A stretch of 35,233 bases of DNA from an uncultured Acetatifactor sp. (GCA_910586775.1 CAJUJN010000007.1:1-35233); one strand, 5' to 3'; positions 7,346-16,397 are shown, numbered from the stretch's first letter. The notes: generated from the letters alone by a model not told the origin. A program made the numbers and translations.

Positions 7346-7537
7346 CTAAGGTGTATCACGCTCTGCCTTGAAATGGGCGATGAGCGCTTTCACTTCCTCC
7401 AGACATGCGCCGCATACCGTACCGGCTCCGGTCGCTTCCTGCACTTCTTCCAGTGTGCCTGCGCCGGAATCCACAGCCTCTTTGATCCGTCCGCAGGTAA
7501 CGCCCACACAGTTGCATACTATTTTTTCCATATCCAT
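7346..7537 (-). CDS. BFD-like [2Fe-2S]-binding protein
   Basis: Encodes 63 residues starting MDMEKIVCNCVGVTCGRIKE. The ATG at 7537 lies 10 bases after AAGGA; an in-frame ATG at 7549 overlaps that site and was rejected. The cysteine pattern C-x-C near the N-terminus and C-x2-C later (TVCGACLEEVKALI) with GAGTLEEVQEATGAG between is that of the BFD-like [2Fe-2S] domain, found in bacterioferritin-associated ferredoxin and in nitrite reductase and NifU parts. Stand-alone copies are common in Clostridia; possible roles are electron transfer or iron handling. No bacterioferritin gene is adjacent, so the partner is unknown. Confidence 0.85.
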   Translation of the reverse strand: MDMEKIVCNCVGVTCGRIKEAVDSGAGTLEEVQEATGAGTVCGACLEEVKALIAHFKAERDTP

Positions 7538-7701
7538 AATATATACCATCCTTTCCCGGATAGGATATGCGGAGAAGCGGATTTTATACGAAACTGTAAA
7601 CTAAAACAGTCTTGACGCCGGTGCGGAGAGACGGAACAGGAAAACAGCTTCTTCACTGCAGAGCCCGGAAGAAAATGGCAGCTGTGATTTTCAGATGAAA
7701 T

Positions 7702-7768
7702 TCATCTCAATCACAAAGCCCAGGTACACCAGCAGCGAGCCCAGGGAAACCAGATGCGTGGTAAAGAA
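7702..7768 (-). pseudogene. 67-base inverted fragment of plsY
   Basis: The reverse complement of this segment matches 29509-29575, inside the plsY gene of this window, at 65 of 67 bases by eye. Both differences are silent (CTG/TTG for Leu, ATT/ATA for Ile), so it encodes the same peptide FTTHLVSLGSLLVYLGFVIEM. Similarity ends sharply on both sides. It looks like a leftover of a plsY paralogue or a copied segment rather than a working gene. It lies just upstream of nth in the opposite orientation. Confidence 0.8.
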
Positions 7769-7829
7769 GATATTTTCGCTCCTGGAAAGGTCTCTCAAGA
7801 GAAGAAGCGGAACTGGAATAAGGAAACAG

Positions 7830-8474
7830 ATGACAAAAAAACAACGTGCACTTGAAATTATAGAAAGACTGAAGAAAGAATATCCAGCAGCCGACTGCAC
7901 TCTGGACTACGACCAGGCGTGGAAGCTTCTGGTTAGCGTGCGCCTGGCAGCACAATGTACGGATGCAAGAGTAAACGTGGTAGTGGAGAAACTTTATGAA
8001 AAATTCCCGGATATCAATGCCCTGGCGGAAGCCGAAGCGGACGAAATCGAAAAAATCGTTCACCCCTGCGGTCTGGGAAAAAGCAAGGCAAGAGACATCA
8101 ACGCCTGTATGAAGATGCTCCGGGACGAGTACGGAGGAATGGTTCCGGATGATTTCGATAAGCTTCTGGCGCTGCCGGGGGTAGGAAGGAAAAGCGCCAA
8201 CCTGATTATGGGGGACGTATTCGGGAAGCCTGCCATTGTGACGGATACTCACTGTATCCGGCTGGTGAACCGCATGGGGCTGGTGGATGGTATCAAGGAG
8301 CCTGCCAAAGTGGAAAAGGCGCTTTGGAAGATTATTCCGCCTGCGGAGGGCAATGACTTCTGCCACCGCCTGGTGAACCACGGCCGGGAAGTCTGCACGG
8401 CGCGGACTAAGCCTTACTGTGACAAATGCTGCCTGGAAGATATCTGCAAGAAGGCAGGCGTTGAAGCGAAGTAG
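7830..8474 (+). CDS. nth: Endonuclease III (DNA glycosylase/AP lyase)
   Basis: Encodes 214 residues. ATG 7830 follows AAGGAAA; the frame is open to 7695, but that extension is antisense to a plsY fragment and is not part of the protein. Endonuclease III removes oxidised pyrimidines and cuts abasic sites. The helix-hairpin-helix LPGVGRKSAN carries the catalytic lysine K121, and VTDTH carries the catalytic aspartate D139. The C-terminal [4Fe-4S] cysteines are C189, C197, C200 and C206; the first gap is 7 residues, against 6 in the E. coli enzyme. Length and motifs are otherwise normal. It appears to be monocistronic. Confidence 0.95.
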   Translation: MTKKQRALEIIERLKKEYPAADCTLDYDQAWKLLVSVRLAAQCTDARVNVVVEKLYEKFPDINALAEAEADEIEKIVHPCGLGKSKARDINACMKMLRDEYGGMVPDDFDKLLALPGVGRKSANLIMGDVFGKPAIVTDTHCIRLVNRMGLVDGIKEPAKVEKALWKIIPPAEGNDFCHRLVNHGREVCTARTKPYCDKCCLEDICKKAGVEAK

Positions 8475-8696
8475 GTTTATTTCCCTGTTCTTCCAATGAT
8501 AATGAACCGTATTCTATCCGGCATCTGTCCGTCAGGAGCATTTTGAAGGGATAGCATTTGTAAGTATTCAGGTAAAAGGAGAACGGAAATCTGCAGCAAG
8601 GCTTACGGGAGAATGGGGATACGGCAAAAATGAAAGTCTATTTTTCATAAAGCCCGAATATAGATTTCTGTAGAAAAATGCCTGGGAGGAATACCT

Positions 8697-9833
8697 GTGG
8701 AAATCTATGTGGTAAAACCGGGAGACAGCGTGGACAGTATTGCGCAGCTGCTGGATGTGAATGCGGAGCAGATTATATTTGACAATCAACTGGAATATCC
8801 CTATGCCCTTGCGGTGGGGCAGGCTTTGCTGATCAACCGTTATGTCAGGAATGCGACTCGCGCGATTACTGTAAGCGGCTACGCCTATCCATTTATCGAG
8901 CGGGACGTATTAGAGCAGACACTGCCGTATTTATCGGAACTGCCAATCTTTTCTTACGGTTTTACAATGGAGGGAGAGCTGCTGCCGCCTTCCTATGGGG
9001 ATGATAAATGGATGATTGCAGAAGCCCTTCGTTTCGGCACCCAGCCCATTTTGACGCTGACCCCCTTTGGACCAGACGGAAACTTCAACAATCAGCTGAT
9101 TCATTCCGTGGTAAACAATGCGGCATATACGGATCGATTGATTCAGAATTTGCTGGAGACCATGGCTGCGAAAGGCTACGAGGGAGTAGACATTGATTTT
9201 GAATACATCCTGGCAGAGGACAGGGATGCATTTTCGGCTTTTGTATGGCAGGTGGCAGAGACTATGCGCGCTTCCGGATATCATACTTCCGTTGCGCTGG
9301 CACCCAAGACAAGCGCCGATCAGGCAGGGCTGTTATACGAGGGAAAAGATTATCGGGCGCTTGGAGAAGCCGCCGACCATGTGCTGCTGATGACTTACGA
9401 GTGGGGCTATACCTACGGTCCGCCCATGGCGGTGGCACCCATCAATCAGGTCCGCAGAGTAGTGGAATATGCCCTGACGGAAATTCCCGCCGAAAAAGTA
9501 GATCTGGGAATTCCCAATTACGGTTACGACTGGCCGCTTCCTTTTGAACGGGGCGTCACAAAGGCAGCTACTGTCAGCAATGTAGGAGCGGTGCGTATTG
9601 CAGTAGAACAGGGGGCGGAGATTAAATTTGACAGTCTGGCGGAAAGCCCTTATTTTACTTATGTCAGCGGCGGAATCTCCCACGAGGTATGGTTTGAGGA
9701 TGTGAGAAGCCTGCAGGCAAAATTCCGGCTTATCCGGGAATATAATCTGCACGGCTGCGGCTACTGGCAGATTATGAAATGGTTCCGCGCCAACTGGCTG
9801 TTACTGCATAACCGGTTTTATATTTTAAAATGA
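8697..9833 (+). CDS. LysM plus GH18 spore cortex-lytic-type glycosidase
   Basis: Encodes 378 residues from a GTG at 8697, after GGGAGGAATACCT. Residues 1-47 form one LysM peptidoglycan-binding domain (EIYVVKPGDSVDSIAQLLDV). The rest is a GH18 barrel of the SleL/YaaH/CotQ type, with the active-site motif GVDIDFEYI (D165, D167, E169; E169 is the acid/base). Bacillus SleL has two LysM domains and cleaves muramic-delta-lactam cortex during germination; this protein has one. There is no signal peptide, as usual for spore-coat or cortex proteins that are made in the mother cell. Regulation by a sporulation sigma factor is expected but no clear promoter was seen in 8475-8696, which holds no other gene. 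Confidence 0.88.
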   Translation: MEIYVVKPGDSVDSIAQLLDVNAEQIIFDNQLEYPYALAVGQALLINRYVRNATRAITVSGYAYPFIERDVLEQTLPYLSELPIFSYGFTMEGELLPPSYGDDKWMIAEALRFGTQPILTLTPFGPDGNFNNQLIHSVVNNAAYTDRLIQNLLETMAAKGYEGVDIDFEYILAEDRDAFSAFVWQVAETMRASGYHTSVALAPKTSADQAGLLYEGKDYRALGEAADHVLLMTYEWGYTYGPPMAVAPINQVRRVVEYALTEIPAEKVDLGIPNYGYDWPLPFERGVTKAATVSNVGAVRIAVEQGAEIKFDSLAESPYFTYVSGGISHEVWFEDVRSLQAKFRLIREYNLHGCGYWQIMKWFRANWLLLHNRFYILK

Positions 9834-9878
9834 ATGTCCTGCACAGAATCGTCAATTCCGGTACCGGACAGGCAGACT

Positions 9879-9907
9879 TATCGGAAGCAATCTCTATGTT
9901 TCCGATA
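9879..9907. other. Hairpin downstream of the glycosidase gene
   Basis: TATCGGAA (9879-9886) and TTCCGATA (9900-9907) form an exact 8-base stem with a 13-base loop. There is no T-run after it. It may stabilise or end the upstream transcript. Confidence 0.35.
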
Positions 9908-9983
9908 GTATCAAATACAGAAAGAAGGTGATATAGATGAGTGCATTGTGATTAGAGGATATGAGTAAAACATACCTGGAGCA

Positions 9984-10073
9984 TTCAATGGTTATACACA
10001 ATTTCAAGAATTACAAATCGTAATGTTTCCCAATTTGCATATTACTTTTGATGAACTGTTTGATATTGAGTAG
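9984..10073 (+). pseudogene. Possible gene-end remnant before pdp
   Basis: The frame reads FNGYTQFQELQIVMFPNL, then HITFDELFDIE and a stop at 10071-10073. The wording resembles a protein C-terminus but there is no start. Just upstream, AGAAAGGTGATATAG before an ATG at 9937 opens a 4-codon frame that stops at once, as if the front of a gene were cut off. No family is assigned. The sequence is more AT-rich than its neighbours. Confidence 0.25.
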
Positions 10074-10094
10074 GAAGCACTGGAGGAACGGATT

Positions 10095-11399
10095 ATGAGA
10101 ATGTACGACATTATCATGAAGAAAAGAAACGGCGGGGAGCTTACCCCGGAGGAAATCCGGTTTTTCATAGAAGGCTATACCAGGGGGGAGATTCCAGACT
10201 ACCAGGTCTCCGCCCTGATGATGGCAATCTATTTCCGGAAAATGACGGAAGCAGAGACACTGGCGCTTACCATGGCCATGGCAGACAGCGGTGACAGACT
10301 GGAACTCTCTGAAATCCGCGGAATCAAAGTAGACAAACACAGTACAGGCGGCGTAGGCGACAAGACTTCTCTGTCTCTGGCTCCCATGGTGGCTGCCTGC
10401 GGCATTCCCGTGGCAAAAATGAGCGGGAGAGGCCTGGGACATACCGGCGGTACCATTGACAAGCTGGAAAGTTTCCCCGGATTCACCACAGCTCTCACCA
10501 CCCGGCAGTTCATTGAAAATGTGAACCGCATCGGCATTGCCATCATGGGACAGACTGCCGACCTGGCACCTGCCGATAAGAAGCTTTACGCCCTGCGGGA
10601 CGTTACAGCCACAGTAGACAATATGTCATTGATAGCCAGTTCCATCATGAGCAAAAAACTGGCTGCCGGAGCCGATGCCATTGTACTGGACGTCAAAACC
10701 GGAAGCGGTGCCTTTATGAAGAAAGAGTCGGACGCCAGAGCATTGGCGGAGGAAATGGTGAAAATCGGCAAAAACGCCGGACGGAAAACGATAGCCGTTA
10801 TCTCTGACATGGACCAGCCCCTGGGCTATGCGGTAGGTAATGCTCTGGAGGTAAAAGAAGCCATCGAAACCCTGAAGGGCAGCGGGCCTGCGGATTTCCT
10901 GGAACTGTGCCTGACCCTTGGGAGCCAGATGCTGATAGCGGGAGGCAAGGCGGGTGACGGCAGCCAGGCCAGGAAGATGCTGGAAGCTGCAATCGCCGAC
11001 GGCAGCGCCCTGGAGAAGCTTGCGGAATTTGCGGAGGCCCAGGGCGGCAGCCGGGAAGCAGTATATCAGCCGGAACTGCTGCCGAAAGCACAGATTGTCA
11101 GACCCGTTCCTGCCCCGGCAAACGGTTATATCAGCCATATTGTCTGCGATGAAGTGGGAATCTGTTCGCTTCTTTTAGGCGGAGGCAGGGAGACAAAGGA
11201 GAGCGAAATCGATCTGTCCGTAGGACTGGTGCTGTGTAAAAAGGTGGGAGACTACGTCAGGGAAGGGGAGGCACTGGCAATGCTCCATGCCAACGATGAG
11301 GGCCGGGCGGAAGCGGCGGAGAAACGATACCTGGCCGCCTGCAGTATCAGAGATACCCCACCTGAGAAGACTTCTTTCATCAAAGATGTTATCGTATAG
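10095..11399 (+). CDS. pdp: Pyrimidine-nucleoside phosphorylase
   Basis: Encodes 434 residues, the standard family length, with GGAGGA before the ATG. It splits uridine, thymidine or deoxyuridine with phosphate to the free base and (deoxy)ribose-1-phosphate in nucleoside salvage. The phosphate-site motif KHSTGGVGDK lies at 81-90, and the thymidine-phosphorylase signature SGRGLGHTGGTIDKLES at 110-126. The C-terminal barrel-sandwich part (VGLVLCKKVGDYVREGEAL) is intact. The dual-specificity enzyme is favoured over strict thymidine phosphorylase (deoA) because it resembles the Firmicutes form. A further nucleoside operon is not present here. Confidence 0.93.
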   Translation: MRMYDIIMKKRNGGELTPEEIRFFIEGYTRGEIPDYQVSALMMAIYFRKMTEAETLALTMAMADSGDRLELSEIRGIKVDKHSTGGVGDKTSLSLAPMVAACGIPVAKMSGRGLGHTGGTIDKLESFPGFTTALTTRQFIENVNRIGIAIMGQTADLAPADKKLYALRDVTATVDNMSLIASSIMSKKLAAGADAIVLDVKTGSGAFMKKESDARALAEEMVKIGKNAGRKTIAVISDMDQPLGYAVGNALEVKEAIETLKGSGPADFLELCLTLGSQMLIAGGKAGDGSQARKMLEAAIADGSALEKLAEFAEAQGGSREAVYQPELLPKAQIVRPVPAPANGYISHIVCDEVGICSLLLGGGRETKESEIDLSVGLVLCKKVGDYVREGEALAMLHANDEGRAEAAEKRYLAACSIRDTPPEKTSFIKDVIV

Positions 11400-11532
11400 A
11401 CGTTTCGGTTAGGACGTGGGCGCCGGTGCCGATTTTATGCATAGTTTACCGTCTGCCGTAATAGAATGAAACATGAAGAAAAATAACAGCCATGTGCAGA
11501 AAAGTGAAATGAAGATGGAGGAGAGGTCTTCC

Positions 11533-11802
11533 GTGGAAGGAAGACGCTCCATGGAAACATTGATAGATTCCCTGAAATTTCCCAAAGATATCTGCATGGG
11601 AACCATGAAGGTAACCATGACAGGCAATCGGGAAGCCTGGATTGAGAATTACCGGGGAATTCTGGAATACACCGAACGTCTGATTCTGCTGCAGGGCAAG
11701 ACCTGCCAGGTCTGTTTTGAAGGCAGCGGGCTTTCGGTGGATTACTATACCAATGAGGATATGAAGATCAGCGGCTGCATCAACTGTGTCAGGTACAGCT
11801 AG
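11533..11802 (+). CDS. yqfC: YqfC-type sporulation protein (YabP/YqfC family)
   Basis: Encodes 89 residues from a GTG at 11533, 6 bases after GAGAGG and near GGAGG. The frame is open up to ATG 11473, which would add 20 residues but lacks a ribosome binding site. The core is LKFPKDICMGTMKVTMTGNR, IENYRGILEYTERLILLQGK and YYTNEDMKISG, the usual YqfC/YabP beta-rich domain; B. subtilis YqfC has about 93 residues. The gene is under sigma-E control in Bacillus and is thought to act in the mother cell. It stands directly before yqfD, the order conserved across spore-formers. Confidence 0.88.
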   Translation: MEGRRSMETLIDSLKFPKDICMGTMKVTMTGNREAWIENYRGILEYTERLILLQGKTCQVCFEGSGLSVDYYTNEDMKISGCINCVRYS

Positions 11803-11875
11803 CAAAACTGTGAGTAAGTAAAGAAAGGTAGAAAAAGCAGCGTCTGTCTTTGCGAAGGAAGTGTCGGAAAGACAG

Positions 11876-13129
11876 ATGCGGAATTGGAAAAATATGATCA
11901 AATTTCTGAAGTATATGAGAGGGTATCTGCGTATCCGCCTGTGGGGTTTTTCCCCGGAACGTTTTATGAATCTCTGCAGCAACAAAGGGATTCTGTTGTG
12001 GGATATCGTCCGGGAAGGGGATGCCTATTATATGTGCATCAGCCTGCAGGGCTTTTGGGAACTGAAGCCAATACTTAAGAAAACAGGGACAAGGGTAGCC
12101 ATATTGGAAAGATATGGACTGCCCTTTTTGATTCCGCGCCTGCTGAAGCGCAAAATATTTATACTGGGACTGCTTCTGACCTTTGTCTTCTGGATTGTTT
12201 CCTCCTTTTACATATGGAATATTGAAATTACCGGAAATCAGCGGATTACGGAGGACGTTTTTCAGAGTTTTTTAAAGGATAACCAGGTGACTGTAGGCAT
12301 GCGCCGGGACGCCCTGAATATCAGTGAGCTGGAAAAGCAGATTCGGAGACAATTTCCGGAGATTACATGGGCATCCGCGAAGTTAGACGGAACTAAACTG
12401 CAGATTGATATCAAGGAGAACGACGCGCCCATTGTAGTAGAAAAACCGGAAACAAACCCGGGAACCGATCTGATTGCGGAATACGACGGCATTGTGGCGG
12501 CAATGATTGTCCGCAGTGGTGTTCCCCAGGTTTCCATCGGTGATGCGGTGGAAGCAGGAACGGTTCTGGTGGAGGGCAGAGTTCCTATCTTTAACGAAGA
12601 TGCAACGGTACGTGAATACGAATACGTGGATGCGGATGCAGATATCCTGTTGGAGCATACCATGGATTTTTCCGAGAGCCTGTCCCTGGATTACATCAAA
12701 AAGGAATATACCGGAAGGGAAAAGGAGAGCTATTACCTCAAGCTGGGCAGTAAGACCTGCAGGCTTCCGGAGGAGAGACCCTTTCTGGTGTATGACAGCC
12801 TCATGAAGGAGACCAGGCCACTGGCACTGGAAAAGCTGAATATTCCCGTATTCTGGGGTTCGGTAACCCATCGGGAATACCAGAATACGGAGCATTTGTA
12901 CACTCAGCAGGAGGCGGAAACGCTTCTTAATCAAAAATTAATTGATTTTCTTGCAGATTTAGAGGAAAAAGGGGTACAAATTATTGAAAAAAATGTTAGA
13001 ATAAATAGGAATGACACTTCATGGGTCATAGAGGGAGCCTTTCTGGTGCGGGAGCCGGTCACCGGACGCGGTGAGACGGCAAGGATGGATACAGGAAATA
13101 TAGATTCCACAGGAGAAACGGATGAGTGA
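11876..13129 (+). CDS. yqfD: Sporulation protein YqfD
   Basis: Encodes 417 residues from ATG 11876, with GGAAAG nearby; a GTG at 11861 in the same frame is the alternative. The N-terminal cytosolic domain (FLKYMRGYLRIRLWGFSPER) is followed by one membrane segment near residue 100 (IFILGLLLTFVFWIV). An outside part then begins with IWNIEITGNQRITEDVF, the family's POTRA-like stretch. YqfD is a sigma-E-dependent membrane protein needed for spore development in Bacillus. The gene overlaps phoH by 8 bases, so the two are translated together. The C-terminus after residue 390 is polar and variable. Confidence 0.9.
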   Translation: MRNWKNMIKFLKYMRGYLRIRLWGFSPERFMNLCSNKGILLWDIVREGDAYYMCISLQGFWELKPILKKTGTRVAILERYGLPFLIPRLLKRKIFILGLLLTFVFWIVSSFYIWNIEITGNQRITEDVFQSFLKDNQVTVGMRRDALNISELEKQIRRQFPEITWASAKLDGTKLQIDIKENDAPIVVEKPETNPGTDLIAEYDGIVAAMIVRSGVPQVSIGDAVEAGTVLVEGRVPIFNEDATVREYEYVDADADILLEHTMDFSESLSLDYIKKEYTGREKESYYLKLGSKTCRLPEERPFLVYDSLMKETRPLALEKLNIPVFWGSVTHREYQNTEHLYTQQEAETLLNQKLIDFLADLEEKGVQIIEKNVRINRNDTSWVIEGAFLVREPVTGRGETARMDTGNIDSTGETDE

Positions 13130-14147
13130 TTTTACAACAATCAAACTGGATATGCCGACGGAGCATATGCAGAAAATATTCGGTATGCATGACGCATATG
13201 TGAAGAAACTGGAGCGGGATTTCGATGTGGCTGTTGTAGACCGCAACGGGTCCATTACGATTACCGGCAGGGAGGAGATGGCCAGAAAGGCGGAAAACGT
13301 CCTGAAAGAACTGGTGCTCCTTTCCAGCCGCGGAAATGAGATAGAGGAGCAGAGTGTGGATTACGCGATTACATTAGGAATGGAAGAACAAAATGGCGCG
13401 TTGGCGCAGATAGATGCAGACTGCATCTGCCATACCGTAAACGGCAGGCCCATCAAGCCCAAGACCCTGGGGCAGAAGGCTTATGTGGACGCCATTCGGA
13501 ATAATATGTTGGTATTCGGCCTGGGACCTGCGGGAACGGGGAAAACTTACCTCGCCATGGCAATGGCCATCAGCGCTTTTAAAAATGACGAAGTGGGCAG
13601 GATTATTCTGACCAGGCCTGCCATAGAAGCAGGAGAAAAGCTGGGCTTCCTGCCGGGAGACCTGCAGAGCAAGGTAGACCCTTACCTTCGTCCGCTGTAC
13701 GATGCGCTTTACCAGATCATGGGAGCGGAGAGTTTTGCCAAAAATATGGAGAAGGGACTGATAGAGGTAGCGCCGCTGGCCTATATGAGAGGGCGCACTC
13801 TGGACAATGCCTATATCATTCTGGACGAGGCCCAGAATACTACGCCTGCCCAGATGAAGATGTTCCTGACCCGTATCGGGTTCGGCTCCAAGGTGGTGGT
13901 GACGGGTGACAACTCCCAGAAGGACCTTCCCGCAGGCACGAAATCCGGTCTGGATATTGCCGCGAAAGTACTGAGGGGAATTGATGATATTGCCTTCTGT
14001 GCCCTGACCAGCAAGGACGTGGTGCGTCATCCGCTGGTCCAGAAAATTGTACAGGCTTATGAAAACTATGAAGCAAAAGAAGAGCGGAGCCGCCAGCGTG
14101 ACAGAGAAAGAACAGGGCGCAGGGAGAGACATATGAAGAGGCCCTGA
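13122..14147 (+). CDS. phoH: PhoH-family ATPase (PhoH/YqfE)
   Basis: Encodes 341 residues. The N-terminal part (about 1-70) is a KH-like RNA-binding region (FDVAVVDRNGSITITGREEM). The P-loop ATPase follows, with Walker A GPAGTGKT at 135-142 (K141) and Walker B ILDEAQN with D235-E236. A TRPAIEAGEKLGFLPGD segment typical of PhoH lies between them. Bacterial PhoH proteins are linked to RNA metabolism and to YbeY, encoded next here, which processes rRNA. The C-terminal tail is strongly charged (ERSRQRDRERTGRRERHMKR). Start ATG overlaps the yqfD stop. Confidence 0.93.
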   Translation: MSDFTTIKLDMPTEHMQKIFGMHDAYVKKLERDFDVAVVDRNGSITITGREEMARKAENVLKELVLLSSRGNEIEEQSVDYAITLGMEEQNGALAQIDADCICHTVNGRPIKPKTLGQKAYVDAIRNNMLVFGLGPAGTGKTYLAMAMAISAFKNDEVGRIILTRPAIEAGEKLGFLPGDLQSKVDPYLRPLYDALYQIMGAESFAKNMEKGLIEVAPLAYMRGRTLDNAYIILDEAQNTTPAQMKMFLTRIGFGSKVVVTGDNSQKDLPAGTKSGLDIAAKVLRGIDDIAFCALTSKDVVRHPLVQKIVQAYENYEAKEERSRQRDRERTGRRERHMKRP

Positions 14148-14262
14148 TATATGTCAGAGCCGGTATACGCACAGGGGGCGGACTGTCTGTTCTGAAGTCA
14201 GGGACTGCCGGCATTTCCTTTAGAAGCCCCGGATTGGAAAACAGCGGATCAGGAGAACAGAT

Positions 14263-14763
14263 ATGACATTTTACGTAGAAAACGAGACGGACAGGGAGTT
14301 GCCTTTTCCGGCAGAAGATACGGTAAAGCTGGTATGCGAGGCCGTTCTGGAAGAAGAAAACTGTCCTTATGAGGCCCAGATTAATGTGGTTTTGACAGAC
14401 AATGAGGGAATCCGGGAATTAAACCTTGAATACCGGGGGATAGACAGGGAGACAGATGTCCTGTCTTTCCCCAATGTGGATTTTGCCAGGGAAGGGGTCT
14501 TTGAGATTGATGAAGACATTGAGGCAGATTATTTTGATCCGGATTCCGGCGAGCTGATTCTGGGGGACATTATGATTTCCGTAGATAAGGTCTTCCAGCA
14601 GGCAGAAAGCTTCGGCCACAGCGCCAGAAGAGAATTTGCATTTCTTGTGGCACACAGTATGCTGCATCTGTGCGGATATGACCATATGGAAGAGGCGGAA
14701 CGCCTGGTTATGGAACAGAAGCAGGAAGCGATATTACAGGGACTGAATATTACAAGAGAATAA
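14263..14763 (+). CDS. ybeY: rRNA maturation RNase YbeY
   Basis: Encodes 166 residues from an ATG after AGGAGAACAGAT. YbeY is a zinc-dependent endoribonuclease for 16S rRNA 3'-end maturation and ribosome quality control. The zinc motif HSMLHLCGYDH spans 131-141, with ligands H131, H135 and H141; the usual HG is HS here, a tolerated change. The upstream TDVLSFP block is also present. It lies 115 bases after phoH. In many Firmicutes yqfF (an HD-domain phosphodiesterase) sits between these two genes; it is absent here and the gap shows no remnant that I can recognise. Confidence 0.93.
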   Translation: MTFYVENETDRELPFPAEDTVKLVCEAVLEEENCPYEAQINVVLTDNEGIRELNLEYRGIDRETDVLSFPNVDFAREGVFEIDEDIEADYFDPDSGELILGDIMISVDKVFQQAESFGHSARREFAFLVAHSMLHLCGYDHMEEAERLVMEQKQEAILQGLNITRE

Positions 14764-14804
14764 GGAACCGGCGACAGTTCCTTAGGAAATTCGAGGGATA
14801 ACGG

Positions 14805-16397
14805 ATGAATCAGGCAGAGATAAAGAGGCGGCAGATAGAAGAGATTGCCAATATATTGACTCTGATTACAGTATTTATACTGGGAAACCGAATGGAAGAG
14901 GGCGGTATTACGTACATGACAGCGGCGGTTTCTTCCTGCGCACTGATTGGAATTGCTGTCAGCGGAAGCCTTGCCGACACGCTGGGGAAACTGCTTCGCA
15001 GCAGGCGAAACAAGGGGCAGTACAAAAATATATTGGGAATGCGCAGGAATGCGCTGTACTTTCATTCTGCACTTGGGCTCATCGGAACCCTGTTCCTGCT
15101 GCTTTTTGCCGGAGTTATCGCGGAGAAAATTTTTCGGATTTCTTACAGCACTTTTATCATCATGGCTTTGGCGCCGGCGGTACTGCTGAGAACAGTTACC
15201 GGCGTATTGCAGGGCTATTTCCAGGGCGAGGCGGCTGAGGCGCCCAGAGCAGTGACCTCTGTTCTGCGGCAGATTTTTCTGTTGGGTTTCGGACTTCTGT
15301 TCGGCAATATACTGGGGAACTATGGACAGAAGGTCAGCAGTCTGTTAAAGGAAACAAATTTTACGCCCATGTACGGCTGTATGGGAATAGCCCTGGCCGC
15401 AAGCCTTGCAGAAATCTTTCTGATTCTTTTCCTGACGGTTCTGTTCAAGGGCAGCCGCCGCAGTGAAAGGAAGATGAAACAGGACGGCAGTTACTCCGGA
15501 GATTCCGCATGGGACTGTATTCTGAATCTATGTACCGGCAGGTGGCCTCAGTTTCTGACAGAATTGCTGCTGTTTCTGCCGCTGATTCTGGGGGTGGTTT
15601 TATTCGGCAGGAAAGCCACGGAAGAGCCGGGAGTGATTTCTCAGTATGATGTCTATGCGGGAAGGTATATGGTTATCTGCGGTGTCATCCTGTTTCTGAT
15701 ATCCATTCTGGTACTTCCGGTTATGGGCAGGATATTTCTGCATTTCAGAAGGGAGGAAGGGCGTCTGGCAAGGACGGTATTCCAGTCCGGCGTCCATATC
15801 TGCCTGGTGCACGGCATTTTCCTGTCGGTATATGTGGCTGTTATGGCAACACAGGTTGCCGCGCTTCTGGGAGGCGAGGACAGTGAGCTTGTGAGGCAGA
15901 TGCTGCAGGGTGGTTCTGCCGTAATCGTTTTTGCGCCTCTTTCTGTCTTCTTTTTGAGATTTTTGCAGGCCGTGGGGAAAAAATATTTTCTGTTGGGCGC
16001 TATTGGCATAGCGGATGTGGTTTTTGTAATTATGCTTATGGCAGCTTCAAAGACCGGAATCCTATCCCTGGTATATAGCGGGGTAGCCGCCAGTCTCGTA
16101 TTGTGCGTTATGTTGGGGGTGCTTTCCTACCGCCAGCTGCGGATACGGATGGACTGGCTGTCCGTATTGGTGCTGCCCTTGGGAGCGGGAGGAGTGTCCG
16201 GTCTGGTGTGTATGCTTTTGGGCAGGCTTTTTTCGTTCATGAGCGGACTTCCCGGGATATTGATAACATTTTTTATTTCAGGCATGCTCTACTGGATTTT
16301 GCTTCTGGTGCTCCGGAATTTTAAGGAACAGGAACTGGAAACCTTTCCCGGAGGGCGGCTGCTTGGCATGATTGGCCAGAAAATGCATTTATATTAA
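14805..16397 (+). CDS. SpoVB/MurJ-like oligosaccharide flippase (MOP family)
   Basis: Encodes 530 residues with about 14 hydrophobic segments and no signal peptide. The pattern of LADTLGKLLRSRRNKGQYKN in the first loop and LRTVTGVLQGYFQGEAAEAP with VLRQIF after it matches the polysaccharide-flippase group that includes SpoVB and MurJ, which move lipid-linked sugars across the membrane. In spore-formers SpoVB is needed for cortex synthesis. It starts 41 bases after ybeY and continues its transcription unit. A general O-antigen or teichoic flippase is an alternative, although no glycosyltransferase genes are nearby. Confidence 0.75.
   Translation: MNQAEIKRRQIEEIANILTLITVFILGNRMEEGGITYMTAAVSSCALIGIAVSGSLADTLGKLLRSRRNKGQYKNILGMRRNALYFHSALGLIGTLFLLLFAGVIAEKIFRISYSTFIIMALAPAVLLRTVTGVLQGYFQGEAAEAPRAVTSVLRQIFLLGFGLLFGNILGNYGQKVSSLLKETNFTPMYGCMGIALAASLAEIFLILFLTVLFKGSRRSERKMKQDGSYSGDSAWDCILNLCTGRWPQFLTELLLFLPLILGVVLFGRKATEEPGVISQYDVYAGRYMVICGVILFLISILVLPVMGRIFLHFRREEGRLARTVFQSGVHICLVHGIFLSVYVAVMATQVAALLGGEDSELVRQMLQGGSAVIVFAPLSVFFLRFLQAVGKKYFLLGAIGIADVVFVIMLMAASKTGILSLVYSGVAASLVLCVMLGVLSYRQLRIRMDWLSVLVLPLGAGGVSGLVCMLLGRLFSFMSGLPGILITFFISGMLYWILLLVLRNFKEQELETFPGGRLLGMIGQKMHLY

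Noticed and set aside
7695..7829. Extended start of nth
   Set aside because: The extra 45 codons are antisense to the plsY fragment, and a proper ribosome binding site lies before ATG 7830.
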